A stretch of 64,000 nt of DNA from Haliscomenobacter sp. GTDB taxonomy: Bacteria > Bacteroidota > Bacteroidia > Chitinophagales > Saprospiraceae. The stretch lies in the NCBI GenBank assembly GCA_016713275.1, contig JADJPL010000016.1, positions 1 to 64,000 of the forward strand. The letters run 5' to 3'. Below the pieces are notes generated by a model, which did no database searches, was not told where the DNA came from, and was given only the letters and a program-made list of their open reading frames with translations. Position numbers and translations under genes: made by a program. How positions within the stretch are numbered: position 1 is the first letter of the stretch; every line of letters starts with the position of its first letter. Of the stretch, positions 37,290-46,293 are shown piece after piece.

Positions 37290-39907
37290 ATGAAACAACC
37301 ATTTCTCTTCTTCTTGCTTCTTGTCAGCCTGCCACTTTTGGGTCAGGAGTACAAAAGTTATCCGATGTGGAATCCGCAACTTCCGACGGAGCAGCGGATC
37401 AATGACCTGATCAGCCGGTTGACGCTGGAAGAGAAAGTGGCGCAAATGCTCAATGGAACCCTGCAGTGCCCAGGCTGGGAATCCTGGGGTACGACTGGTG
37501 GAGCGAAGTGCTTCACGGGGTGGCCAGAACGCCTTTCCGGGTGACGGTCTTTCCGCAGGCTATAGGGATGGCTGCGACCTGGGACACGGCTTCCCTGTTT
37601 CGCATGGCGGATATCTCCGCTCTGGAGGGCCGGGCGGTGCATAATAAAGCCCTAAAGCTGAACCGTTCCCACGAGCGGTACCTGGGGCTCACTTATTGGA
37701 CCCCCAACATCAATATTTTCAGGGATCCGCGTTGGGGCCGGGGGCAGGAAACCTATGGGGAAGACCCCTTCCTGACGGCCATGCTGGGGAAGGCCTTTGT
37801 CCATGGCCTCCAGGGCGACGACCCCAACTACCTGAAAGCGGCGGCTTGCGCCAAGCACTTTGCCGTGCATTCCGGCCCGGAGCCTACCCGGCACTCCGAT
37901 GATATCCACCCCTCAGCATACGATCTTTGGGACACGTACCTTCCGGCGTTTAAAGAACTGGTTGTGAACGCGCAGGTTGCCGGCGTCATGTGCGCCTACA
38001 ATGCCGTCAATACGCAGCCTTGCTGCGCCAACGACCAGTTGATGAACGACATACTCCGCAAGCAATGGAACTTCACCGGGTACGTCACGAGCGACTGTTG
38101 GGCGATCGACGATTTTTTCCGCTTCCATAAAACCCACCCGGATGCGCAAACCGCTGCGGTGGACGCCCTGATACACGGCACGGATGTCGAGTGCGGCGTA
38201 TCCGTTTACAAAACCCTGCTGGAAGCGGTGAAGTCCGGGGCGCTTGCCGAATCCCAGTTGGATGTCTCCCTGAAACGCCTGTTCGCCATCCGTTACCGGC
38301 TTGGCGTATTTGACCCGTCTTCGATGGTCAAATACGCCCAAATCCCGGAGTCCGTCCTGGAAGCTCCGGAACACCAGGCCCACGCGCTGAAGATGGCGCG
38401 TCAATCGATCGTCTTGCTCAAAAACGAAAACCAAACCCTACCTCTTTCCAAAAACCTGAAAAAGATCGTCGTTTTGGGCCCAAATGCTCAAAATGAAATC
38501 GCCGTGCTCGGGAACTACAACGGCATCCCGACAGATATTGTCACGGTGCTGGAGGGGATCAAAGCCAAGGTGGGTCCAGGGGTAGAGGTCGTATATGAAC
38601 AGGCTGTTCAGCACGCCAACGACACCCTCTTTGTCGAAGCCAGTCTGCCCGGCCAGCTTCAATGGGAAGGAAAACCTGGCTTTAGGGCCCAATTTTTTCC
38701 CAACCGCAACCTGGAAGGAACGCCCATTCTGGATCGAATGGAGCCGAAAATCGACCTCCACTGGCACGAAGGAGGCGATTTAACCCCGGGCACCCCGGCA
38801 ACGGATTTCTCTGCCCGGTTTACTTCCTCATTTCTCGCTAACGAAAATGGAACGATCACCTTTCAACTCGAAGCCGACGACGGCTACCGGTTGTTCATCA
38901 ACGACCAGCAAGTCCTGAACGCCTGGGAACGAAACCGCTGGGGCGCCAAAACCTACACCCTGACCATGCGTCAGGGGACCCGTTATAAAATCACTTTGGA
39001 ATTTTGGCAAGGCGGCGGCAAAGCGGACGTCCGGCTCACTCCAGGCCGTTTCGTCAAAACCGATTTCACCGCCCTCGCCAACCGGCTGAAAGATGCGGAT
39101 GTGTTCGTGTTTGCCGGAGGCATCTCCCCGCAACTGGAAGGCGAAGAAATGCCGGTGGAAGTACCCGGGTTTAAGGGCGGCGACCGCACCTCCATCCTCC
39201 TGCCGGCGGTACAAACGGAACTGATGAAAGCGTTGAACGCCACCGGAAAACCCGTCGTATTCGTCCTGATGACCGGAAGCGCCATTGCGATTCCCTGGGA
39301 GGACCAACACATTCCCGCCATCCTCAATGCCTGGTATGGAGGCCAAAGCGCCGGGACCGCTGTGGCGGATGTGCTGTTTGGCGACTACAACCCTGCCGGA
39401 AGATTGCCGGTCACCTTTTATAAAAGCGATAGCGACCTGCCCGATTTTCTGAACTACGACATGGCTGGCCGTACTTACCGCTATTTTAAAGGACAAGCCC
39501 TGTACCCCTTCGGATACGGCCTGAGCTATACCACCTTTCGATACGACAAACTTACCGTGCCGTCCAAAGTAAAAGCGGGTAAGCCGCTGACGGTCCGCGC
39601 ACGTGTAACCAACACCGGCAAAACAGACGGAGAGGAAGTGGCCCAGCTTTATGTGTCCTACCCGGGCGCTCCGGGGAAAGCCCCCTTGCGCGCGTTGAAA
39701 GGATTCCAGCGGATTAGCCTCAAAGCAGGGGAAAGCCGGCTGCTGTCCTTCACCCTTACGCCCGAAATGCTGAGCCTGGTAAATGAGGAGGGTAAAACCT
39801 ACCAGCCCCAGAGCAAGCTGACTATGCACATCGGGAGAGGACAGCCGGAGCAGGGCCGGACGGGCAGTTCGAATGTGTTGACGAAGGCGGTTGATGTATT
39901 GAAATAA
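37290..39907 (+). CDS. GH3 beta-xylosidase/glucosidase with PA14 domain (frameshifted)
   Basis: About 872 residues after adding one C to the CCC at 37459-37461, which joins KVAQMLNGT to PAVPRLGILGYDWWSE. A signal peptide (1-19) is followed by the GH3 barrel with the nucleophile Asp in TGYVTSDCWAI and KHFAVHSGPE. A PA14 carbohydrate-binding insert (about residues 465-600; FQLEADDGYRLFIND) lies within the GH3 C-terminal sandwich, and a fibronectin-III-like domain ends the protein. This architecture is typical of xylosidases and glucosidases of Bacteroidota. It would split xylo-oligomers to xylose for xylA/xylB. Confidence 0.9.
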
Positions 39908-39947
39908 CCGTTTGGAAAAACTATACAAACCCAAACTAACGAACCAC

Positions 39948-41426
39948 ATGTACAGTCTAGGATACGACATCGGAAGCTCCTCGGTTAAAGCGGCATTGGT
40001 AGACCTGAAAACCGGAAATGCCATTGGCCGGACGAGCTACCCCAGTCAGGAGATGCCCATAGAAGCGCCGGAAGCGGGATGGGCGGAGCAGGCGCCGGAA
40101 TATTGGTGGCACTGCGTGGTGCAAGTTACCCAGGAGTTGCTGCGCCAAACCCGAGTGGACCCGGCTTCTATTCAATGCGTGGGCATCGCCTATCAGATGC
40201 ACGGCTTGGTTTTGGTCGATGAATTGCAGCGCGTGCTGCGCCCTTCGATCATTTGGTGCGACAGCCGGGCGGTGGGCATCGGTCAGGAAGGTCTGGAGGC
40301 CATCGGCCAACAGCAGGCGCTTCGTTGTTTGCTCAATAGCCCCGGAAACTTCACCGCATCCAAGTTGCGTTGGGTGCAGCAGCACGAGCCCCAGGTGTAC
40401 GAGCGCATCCACAAAGCCATGCTTCCCGGCGATTATATCGCCATGCGGCTAACCGGCACGATCCAGACCACCATCACCGGGTTGTCGGAAGGGATTTTCT
40501 GGGACTTTGACCAGCAATCTCTCGCCCAACAAGTGTTGGGCGTGTATGGGATTGACCCCCAACTGCTCCCGGAAATTGCTCCAGCCATTGGCAAGCAGGC
40601 GGATGTTTGTTCCAAAGCGTCCGAAGAAACGGGTCTTCCCCAGGGCATCCCGGTAAGCTACCGGGCAGGCGACCAGCCCAACAACGCCCTTTCCCTCGGC
40701 GTCCTGAACCCGGGAGAAGTGGCGGCCACTGGGGGTACCTCGGGCGTCGTTTATGCCGTAACCGACAAGCTGCTCTTCGACCCGCTTTCGCGGGTCAATG
40801 CCTTTGCGCATGTCAATTACGCCCCGGGGGCGCCAAGCATCGGGGTGCTGATGTGCATCAATGGAGCGGGGATCCAGTACAACTGGCTCCGCCAACTGGC
40901 CGGTCCCCAGCAAAGCTACGAATCCCTGGAAGTGGAAGCCGCTTCCGTTCCTGTTGGGGCCGAAGGCCTCGCTGCCCTGCCTTTCGGCAACGGCGCTGAA
41001 CGCATCCTGCAGGACAAAATGCCGGGCGCCCAGCTCTGCGGCATCGACTTTAACCGGCACCATAAAGCGCATGTCATCCGGGCCGGGCTCGAAGGCGTTG
41101 CCTTTGCCTTTATTTACGGCATGAACCTCCTCAAAGAAATGGGCCTTCAGTTGGATGTCATCCGGGTGGGGAACGACAACCTCTTCCTTTCCCATATTTT
41201 CTCCAACACCGTCGCCACTTTAAGCGGCTGCCGCATTGAAATGTTTAAAACGACTGGCGCAATTGGGGCTGCCGGCGCCGCAGCCGTTGGCGCCGGCATT
41301 TGGGGCTCCCTGGACGAGATCAAAAACCATCTGGAACCCGTGCAGACGTTTACTCCGGAGGAGAACAAAGAACCCTACCAGACCGCATACCAACTCTGGA
41401 TAAACGCTTTGAAGAACCATCTTTAA
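39948..41426 (+). CDS. xylB: Xylulokinase
   Basis: About 492 residues from the ATG at 39948 (MYSLGYDIGSSSVKAALV); a TTG 36 bases earlier is in frame but lacks support. FGGY-kinase motifs: N-terminal DIGSSSVKAALVD, the substrate-site YQMHGLVLVD, IIWCDSRA, and the ATP-site GGTSGVVYAV and GAIGAAGAAAVGAG. It phosphorylates D-xylulose to xylulose-5-phosphate. It follows GH3 by 40 bases and precedes xylA by 22, forming the intracellular end of the xylan pathway. Confidence 0.92.
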   Translation: MYSLGYDIGSSSVKAALVDLKTGNAIGRTSYPSQEMPIEAPEAGWAEQAPEYWWHCVVQVTQELLRQTRVDPASIQCVGIAYQMHGLVLVDELQRVLRPSIIWCDSRAVGIGQEGLEAIGQQQALRCLLNSPGNFTASKLRWVQQHEPQVYERIHKAMLPGDYIAMRLTGTIQTTITGLSEGIFWDFDQQSLAQQVLGVYGIDPQLLPEIAPAIGKQADVCSKASEETGLPQGIPVSYRAGDQPNNALSLGVLNPGEVAATGGTSGVVYAVTDKLLFDPLSRVNAFAHVNYAPGAPSIGVLMCINGAGIQYNWLRQLAGPQQSYESLEVEAASVPVGAEGLAALPFGNGAERILQDKMPGAQLCGIDFNRHHKAHVIRAGLEGVAFAFIYGMNLLKEMGLQLDVIRVGNDNLFLSHIFSNTVATLSGCRIEMFKTTGAIGAAGAAAVGAGIWGSLDEIKNHLEPVQTFTPEENKEPYQTAYQLWINALKNHL

Positions 41427-41448
41427 CGACACAAAAACCATTTTCCAA

Positions 41449-42777
41449 ATGAACATGCTTACTGGAAGCAAGGAGTATTTCTCCGGCATAGGGCAAATCG
41501 CCTTCGAGGGGCCCCAATCGAAAAACCCGCTGGCATTCAGATACTACGACGCAGCGCGCATGGTAGGAGGCAAAACCCTGAAAGACCACTTCCGCTTTGC
41601 CGTCGCGTACTGGCATAGCTTGTGCAATACCGGAAGCGATCCGTTTGGTTCGCCTACGAAACCATTCCCCTGGCTGGAAGCTTCCGACCCGGTCCAGCGC
41701 GCCAAAGATAAAATGGACGCGGCGTTCGAGCTGATCACCAAGCTGAGCATTCCTTATTTTTGTTTCCACGATGTCGATTTGGTGGACGAGGCGGATACGC
41801 TGGCTGGCTTTGAAAAACGGCTCGAAGCAATCACCGATTACGCGAAAGACAAAATGGCGGCCTCCGGAGTTAAGGTTTTGTGGGGAACCGCCAACCTGTT
41901 TTCGCACCCCAGGTACATGAACGGAGCGGCCACCAACCCGGATTTCGCCGTCGTCGCCCATGCTGGCGCTCAGGTGAAACTCGCCCTGGACGCTACCATC
42001 AAGCTTAACGGCGAAAACTACGTCTTCTGGGGAGGCCGCGAAGGCTACCTCTCTCTGCTCAACACCAACATGAAACGCGAACTCGACCACATGGCCGCCT
42101 TCCTTCATATGGCCAAGGATTACGCCCGCAAGCAGGGGTTCAAAGGAACGTTCTTCATCGAACCCAAACCCATGGAGCCCAGCAAGCACCAGTACGACTT
42201 CGACTCCGCCACGGTCATCGGCTTCCTTCGGGAATACGGCCTCCAGGACGATTTCAAACTCAATATCGAAGTCAACCACGCCACCCTGGCCATGCATACC
42301 TTCCAACACGAACTCCAGGTAGCCGCCAACGCCGGTATGCTGGGCAGCGTCGACGCCAACCGGGGCGATTACCAAAACGGATGGGATACCGACCAGTTTC
42401 CGATCAACTTGTACGAACTCACCGAAGCGATGCTCGTCTTCCTCGAAGCCGGAGGGCTACAAGGAGGCGGCGTCAACTTTGACGCCAAAACCCGCCGCAA
42501 CTCCACCGACCTCGAAGACCTCTTCCTGGCCCATATCGGCGGCATGGACGCCTTCGCCCGGGCGCTGATCACCGCCCAGAACATCCTCGAGGATTCCGAC
42601 TACCTGGCCCTGCGCAAGGCCCGTTACAGTTCCTTCGACAGCGGCGACGGGAAAGCCTTTGAAGAGGGCAAACTCAGCCTCGAAGCCCTCTCCCAGATCG
42701 CTCGCCAAAGCGGCGAACCCCAACTCCGCAGCGGAAAACAGGAATTATTTGAAAATCTGATCAATGCATTTATTTAA
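41449..42777 (+). CDS. xylA: Xylose isomerase
   Basis: A 442-residue class II xylose isomerase. Active-site and metal-binding segments are intact: YFCFHDVDL with the catalytic His, VFWGGREGY, FIEPKPMEPSKHQYD, LNIEVNHATLAMHTFQHEL and LGSVDANRGD. It converts D-xylose to D-xylulose. The second Met (residue 3) could also be the start. A 9-bp repeat array in the gene's own direction begins at the base after the stop. Confidence 0.96.
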   Translation: MNMLTGSKEYFSGIGQIAFEGPQSKNPLAFRYYDAARMVGGKTLKDHFRFAVAYWHSLCNTGSDPFGSPTKPFPWLEASDPVQRAKDKMDAAFELITKLSIPYFCFHDVDLVDEADTLAGFEKRLEAITDYAKDKMAASGVKVLWGTANLFSHPRYMNGAATNPDFAVVAHAGAQVKLALDATIKLNGENYVFWGGREGYLSLLNTNMKRELDHMAAFLHMAKDYARKQGFKGTFFIEPKPMEPSKHQYDFDSATVIGFLREYGLQDDFKLNIEVNHATLAMHTFQHELQVAANAGMLGSVDANRGDYQNGWDTDQFPINLYELTEAMLVFLEAGGLQGGGVNFDAKTRRNSTDLEDLFLAHIGGMDAFARALITAQNILEDSDYLALRKARYSSFDSGDGKAFEEGKLSLEALSQIARQSGEPQLRSGKQELFENLINAFI

Positions 42778-42880
42778 AGGATGTAGAAGATGTAAAGGAT
42801 GTAGAGGATGTAAAGGAACATTCCCTACATTCCCTACATCCTCTACATCCTCTACATCCATCCTCTACATCCTCTAATTC
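42778..42880. repeat. 9-bp repeat hairpin between convergent xylA and oxidase genes
   Basis: GATGTAGAG-like units run rightward from the xylA stop to about 42820. Then CTCTACATC-like units (the reverse complement) run to the stop of the minus-strand oxidase. The array thus forms an imperfect long hairpin filling the whole gap between two stop codons. Confidence 0.75.
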
Positions 42881-44126
42881 ACCCGAATCGTTCTGGGCGA
42901 AACAACTCCATCCCAATGGAAGGCGTTTTGTCTTGAAAGATTTCCGAAACCAACTTCCCGGTGGCTGGGCCGAGGCTCAGGCCCATCATGGCGTGGCCGG
43001 TAGCGAAGATCAGGTTGGAAAACCGGGCGGAACGGCCCATATACGGCAGTCCGTCGGGGGTGCACGGGCGGAAGCCATGCCAAACGGTATCCAGCGCAGG
43101 GGTTTCGGGCGCGAGATCGGGATAATATTTGGGAACGGCTTCCAGAATGCCTTCCAGCCGGGAGGTATTGATCCGGGAAGAGAGGTTGCTGATCTCCAGG
43201 GTGCCGCCTATCCGGAGGTCTTGTCCCATAGGCGTAACAGCCACTCTGGCTTCCATCAGGATCGTCGGAATGGAAGGGCGAAGCGGAGGCTGCTCCAGCG
43301 TGATGGAATACCCTTTTCCGTCCTGCAGCAGCAGGCGAATGCCCAGTTGCCTGATCAGTTTTGCCGACCACGAACCGGCCGCCAAAACCACTTGCTCCAC
43401 TGCAAGTGTTTCGCCTCCAGACAGGGCAATCGCGCTGACTTTCCCTTTTTCAGCAACCAATCCCTCCACGGTTTTGCCGGAATGGAATGCAACTCCCTGT
43501 CGTATTAAGGCGGCATGTAGCTGGGACATGAACTTATTTGAGTACAGATGCGCATCGCCGGGGTAAAACACGCCCCCTTCTGCTTCCAGCCGGATACCTG
43601 GCTCCAGCAATTGCACGCCGGCTGCATTCAATACCTGTGTTTCTATGCCCAGATCGTGGGCTTTTTCCGCCGCTTCCGCTTCCTCCCGAAGGGTTTTGGG
43701 GTTCTTGCACAGCATCAGCAGTCCTTTGGTTTCGAAATCGAAATCAAACCCTTCTGTTTGGGCGAATTCCCGAAAAAGGGCTTTGCTCAACTGGTGGTAA
43801 TCGCGAAGCACCGGCATGGCCCGTTGCACGTTCTCCCGGGTGCAAGAGCGGTAAAACGCCCACAGCCACTGCGCCAGGTCCAAATCCAGCCTCGGTTTAA
43901 TATAAAACGGACTCTTGGAATCAAACATCCAGCGAATGCCCTGAGCGATAACGCCCGGTGCAGCCATTGGGATAAAGTGGCTGGGAACGATCATCCCGGC
44001 ATTGCCGAAAGAACAACCGTCGGTCAGGCCGCCTTTATCGATCACGGACACCTCAAAACCCGCTTTTTGGAGATACCAGGCGGAACATAATCCCGCGATG
44101 CCTCCACCGATAATATGTACGCTCAT
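42879..44126 (-). CDS. FAD-dependent D-amino-acid/D-hydroxyproline dehydrogenase (DadA-like)
   Basis: A 415-residue flavoprotein of the DAO/DadA family. The FAD-binding dinucleotide motif IIGGGIAGLCSAWYL is at residues 5-19 and SFGNAGMI follows near 39. The C-terminal WHGFRPCTPDGLPYMG and TGHAMMGLSLGPATGKL complete the FAD site. DadA enzymes oxidise D-amino acids. Beside a 4-hydroxyproline epimerase and a DapA-family deaminase, the likely substrate is cis-4-hydroxy-D-proline. It is the last gene of a four-gene minus-strand run, 23 bases after the epimerase. Confidence 0.88.
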   Translation of the reverse strand: MSVHIIGGGIAGLCSAWYLQKAGFEVSVIDKGGLTDGCSFGNAGMIVPSHFIPMAAPGVIAQGIRWMFDSKSPFYIKPRLDLDLAQWLWAFYRSCTRENVQRAMPVLRDYHQLSKALFREFAQTEGFDFDFETKGLLMLCKNPKTLREEAEAAEKAHDLGIETQVLNAAGVQLLEPGIRLEAEGGVFYPGDAHLYSNKFMSQLHAALIRQGVAFHSGKTVEGLVAEKGKVSAIALSGGETLAVEQVVLAAGSWSAKLIRQLGIRLLLQDGKGYSITLEQPPLRPSIPTILMEARVAVTPMGQDLRIGGTLEISNLSSRINTSRLEGILEAVPKYYPDLAPETPALDTVWHGFRPCTPDGLPYMGRSARFSNLIFATGHAMMGLSLGPATGKLVSEIFQDKTPSIGMELFRPERFG

Positions 44127-44149
44127 TGAGAAATAAGGCTTTTTGAAAA

Positions 44150-45151
44150 TTAAATTACCTGGAACCCATGGGCATAGGGATCGTCTTCGTCGTCGATAAT
44201 AATCGTATTATACCCGGTAATCTTCGCCCAACCTTCGATGCTGGGGATGATGGCTGGAAGTCCGCCGCAGGTGGTTTCGGCTTCTACCCGTCCAATAAAC
44301 CGGCTGCCGATAATACTTTCGTGAATGAACGCATCTCCAACGTTCAGTTTTCCTTTGGCATGCCATTGCGCCATACGTGCCGAAGTACCCGTGCCACATG
44401 GCGACCGGTCGATCGCCTTATCGCCGTAAAACACCGCGTTTCGGGCGTGGGCGGAATCGGATAGCGGCGCGCCGGTCCACAACATATGGCTCAAGCCCTT
44501 GATTTTCTCATCTTCGGGATGCAAAAATTCGTAGGCGTCGTTGAGCCGCTTCCGGCAAAAGGGGCTCCAGCGGATCAAGTCCCCCGCGGTAACATGCTCG
44601 ATCCCGGGAAAATTTTTCTGCGGGTCGACAATGGCGTAAAAATTGCCGCCGTAGGCTACATCGACGGTGAGCATGCCCAGATCCGGACATTCGACTTCCA
44701 GATTTTCTTTGTATAAAAAAGAAGCGATGTTCGTCAGCCGCACCGACTTCACCTTACCGTTTTCCTGCGTATACGAAACCTTCACCAACCCTGCCGGGAC
44801 CTCCAAACGCAGTTCCCCCGGCGTTTTGGGCTGCACCAGCCCTTCTTCGATCATGATGGTCACCGTGCCGATCGTCCCATGACCGCACATCGGCAAACAG
44901 CCGCTGGTTTCGATAAATAAGATGCCGATGTCGTTGGCTGGATCAGATGGCGGATACAAGATACTCCCCGACATCATGTCGTGACCCCGGGGCTCAAACA
45001 TAAGTCCCTGGCGTATCCAGTCGTGGCGGCGCAGAAAATCCAGCCGCTTTTCGCCCATGTTTTGGCCTTCCAGCGGCGGCCCTCCGCCTGCTACCAGCCG
45101 CACCGGATTCCCGCAGGTATGGGCGTCGATGCAGAAAAAGGTTTTTCGCAT
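44150..45151 (-). CDS. 4-hydroxyproline 2-epimerase (proline racemase family)
   Basis: A 333-residue protein with both catalytic cysteines of the proline racemase family: MCGHGTIG near residue 89 and SPCGTGTSARMA near 252. The opening IDAHTCGNPVRLVAGG and the presence of both Cys fit 4-hydroxyproline epimerases rather than the Thr-type dehydratases. It converts trans-4-hydroxy-L-proline to cis-4-hydroxy-D-proline. It is flanked by the oxidase and deaminase of the same pathway. Confidence 0.92.
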   Translation of the reverse strand: MRKTFFCIDAHTCGNPVRLVAGGGPPLEGQNMGEKRLDFLRRHDWIRQGLMFEPRGHDMMSGSILYPPSDPANDIGILFIETSGCLPMCGHGTIGTVTIMIEEGLVQPKTPGELRLEVPAGLVKVSYTQENGKVKSVRLTNIASFLYKENLEVECPDLGMLTVDVAYGGNFYAIVDPQKNFPGIEHVTAGDLIRWSPFCRKRLNDAYEFLHPEDEKIKGLSHMLWTGAPLSDSAHARNAVFYGDKAIDRSPCGTGTSARMAQWHAKGKLNVGDAFIHESIIGSRFIGRVEAETTCGGLPAIIPSIEGWAKITGYNTIIIDDEDDPYAHGFQVI

Positions 45152-45174
45152 GCACTTGTTTTTTCTATCCTCTT

Positions 45175-45262
45175 GGATTTACATCCCCTACATCCCCTAC
45201 ATCCTCCACATCCCCCACATCCCCTACATCCTCTACATCCTTTACATCCTTTACATCCTCAA
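45175..45262. repeat. 9-bp repeat array at the 3' end of the DapA-family gene
   Basis: Units such as CTACATCCC and TTTACATCC occupy the gap between the DapA-family gene and the epimerase. Read in the genes' direction they are GATGTAGGG/GATGTAAAG. The final Arg-Met-stop of the DapA-family protein (AGGATGTAA) is itself one unit of the array. Confidence 0.75.
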
Positions 45263-46165
45263 ATAATCCGGCAATACCGGCCGAATGGCCAGCCCTTCCT
45301 CCAGAATGCGGATTACCCGTTCCCGCTCCGCGCCCATAAGGGGCTGACGGGGAGGCCGCACGTGTTCCGTGCCCAGTCCGGTCATTACCTCGGCCAATTT
45401 GATGTTTTGCACCAATTGGGGGTTGATATCCAATTCCAGGATAGGCAAAAACCAGCGGTGGATGGCGATGGCTTCGTCGATCCGGCCCGCCTTGGCTAGC
45501 CGGTAAATCGCTACCGTTTCCCTTGGGAAGGCGGCCACGAGCCCTGCTACCCATCCGTCGGCGCCCATGAGGAGGCTTTCCAGTGCCAGCGTGTCGACAC
45601 CGCAAAGCACCTTCAGATCGTTTCCAAACCGGCGCCGAATGCGCGTCACATTAGAGACATCGCGGGTGCTCTCCTTCACCGCCTGGATATTTTTGAACTT
45701 CAGCAGTTCTTCAAACATATCCAGGGTGACCTCGATCTTGTAATCGACGGGGTTGTTATAAATCAAAATGGGAAGGTCCGTGCTTTGGGCAACCGCAAGG
45801 AAAAAGTCGGTCGTTTCCCGATCGGTGGGTTTATACATCATGGGGGGAAGCACCATCAGTCCGTGGGCGCCGTTGGCTTGGGCGCGTTCAGCCAGCGCTA
45901 CCGCGTTTCGGGTCGACCCTTCGGCGATATTGACGAGAACGGGAATTCTTCCTCCCACAAAATCAAGCGTTGCTTTAAGGAGTTCCATGCGCTCGTCGTG
46001 GGTGATGGTACTGGATTCTCCCAGCGAACCGCCGAGGATAAGGCCGTCGATGCCGGCGTCGAGTTGCGCCTGAATGTTTTTCAAAAACGCCGGGATATCC
46101 AATGCCCCATTTGCTGTAAACTTGGTGGTGATTGCCGGGTACACGCCGGTCCATGGTAGGGTCAT
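45251..46165 (-). CDS. DapA family lyase, probable pyrroline-4-hydroxy-2-carboxylate deaminase
   Basis: A 304-residue N-acetylneuraminate lyase/DapA-type barrel. The catalytic Tyr in LIYNNP and the Schiff-base Lys in AVKEST are present, and GGSLGESST replaces the GTTGE of true DapA. Between a hydroxyproline epimerase gene and a GH127 gene, the best assignment is the LhpC-type enzyme that deaminates 1-pyrroline-4-hydroxy-2-carboxylate to 2-oxoglutarate semialdehyde. The dehydrogenase for the final step is not in the window. Its last two codons fall inside a repeat array. Confidence 0.85.
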   Translation of the reverse strand: MTLPWTGVYPAITTKFTANGALDIPAFLKNIQAQLDAGIDGLILGGSLGESSTITHDERMELLKATLDFVGGRIPVLVNIAEGSTRNAVALAERAQANGAHGLMVLPPMMYKPTDRETTDFFLAVAQSTDLPILIYNNPVDYKIEVTLDMFEELLKFKNIQAVKESTRDVSNVTRIRRRFGNDLKVLCGVDTLALESLLMGADGWVAGLVAAFPRETVAIYRLAKAGRIDEAIAIHRWFLPILELDINPQLVQNIKLAEVMTGLGTEHVRPPRQPLMGAERERVIRILEEGLAIRPVLPDYLRM

Positions 46166-46180
46166 AAGCTGTTTTTTTAA

Positions 46181-46293
46181 GTTGCGACGTTACGATGAGC
46201 GTTACGATGAGCGTTACGAAGTTACGAAGTTACGAAGTTGCGGAGAAAAGTTGCGAAGTTACATCCTCTACATCCTAAGATCCTCTACATCCC
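46181..46293. repeat. 8-bp and 9-bp repeat arrays side by side
   Basis: GTTACGAA/GTTACGATGAGC-type units run from 46181 to about 46262, then CTACATCCT units to 46293. Read on the minus strand, the GH127 gene ends in ATGTAG of the second array, so its Met-stop comes from a repeat unit. Both repeat families of the window meet here. Confidence 0.7.

Noticed and set aside
38828..40024. 398-residue minus-strand ORF
   Set aside because: It is the antisense of the GH3 C-terminus and the xylB start.
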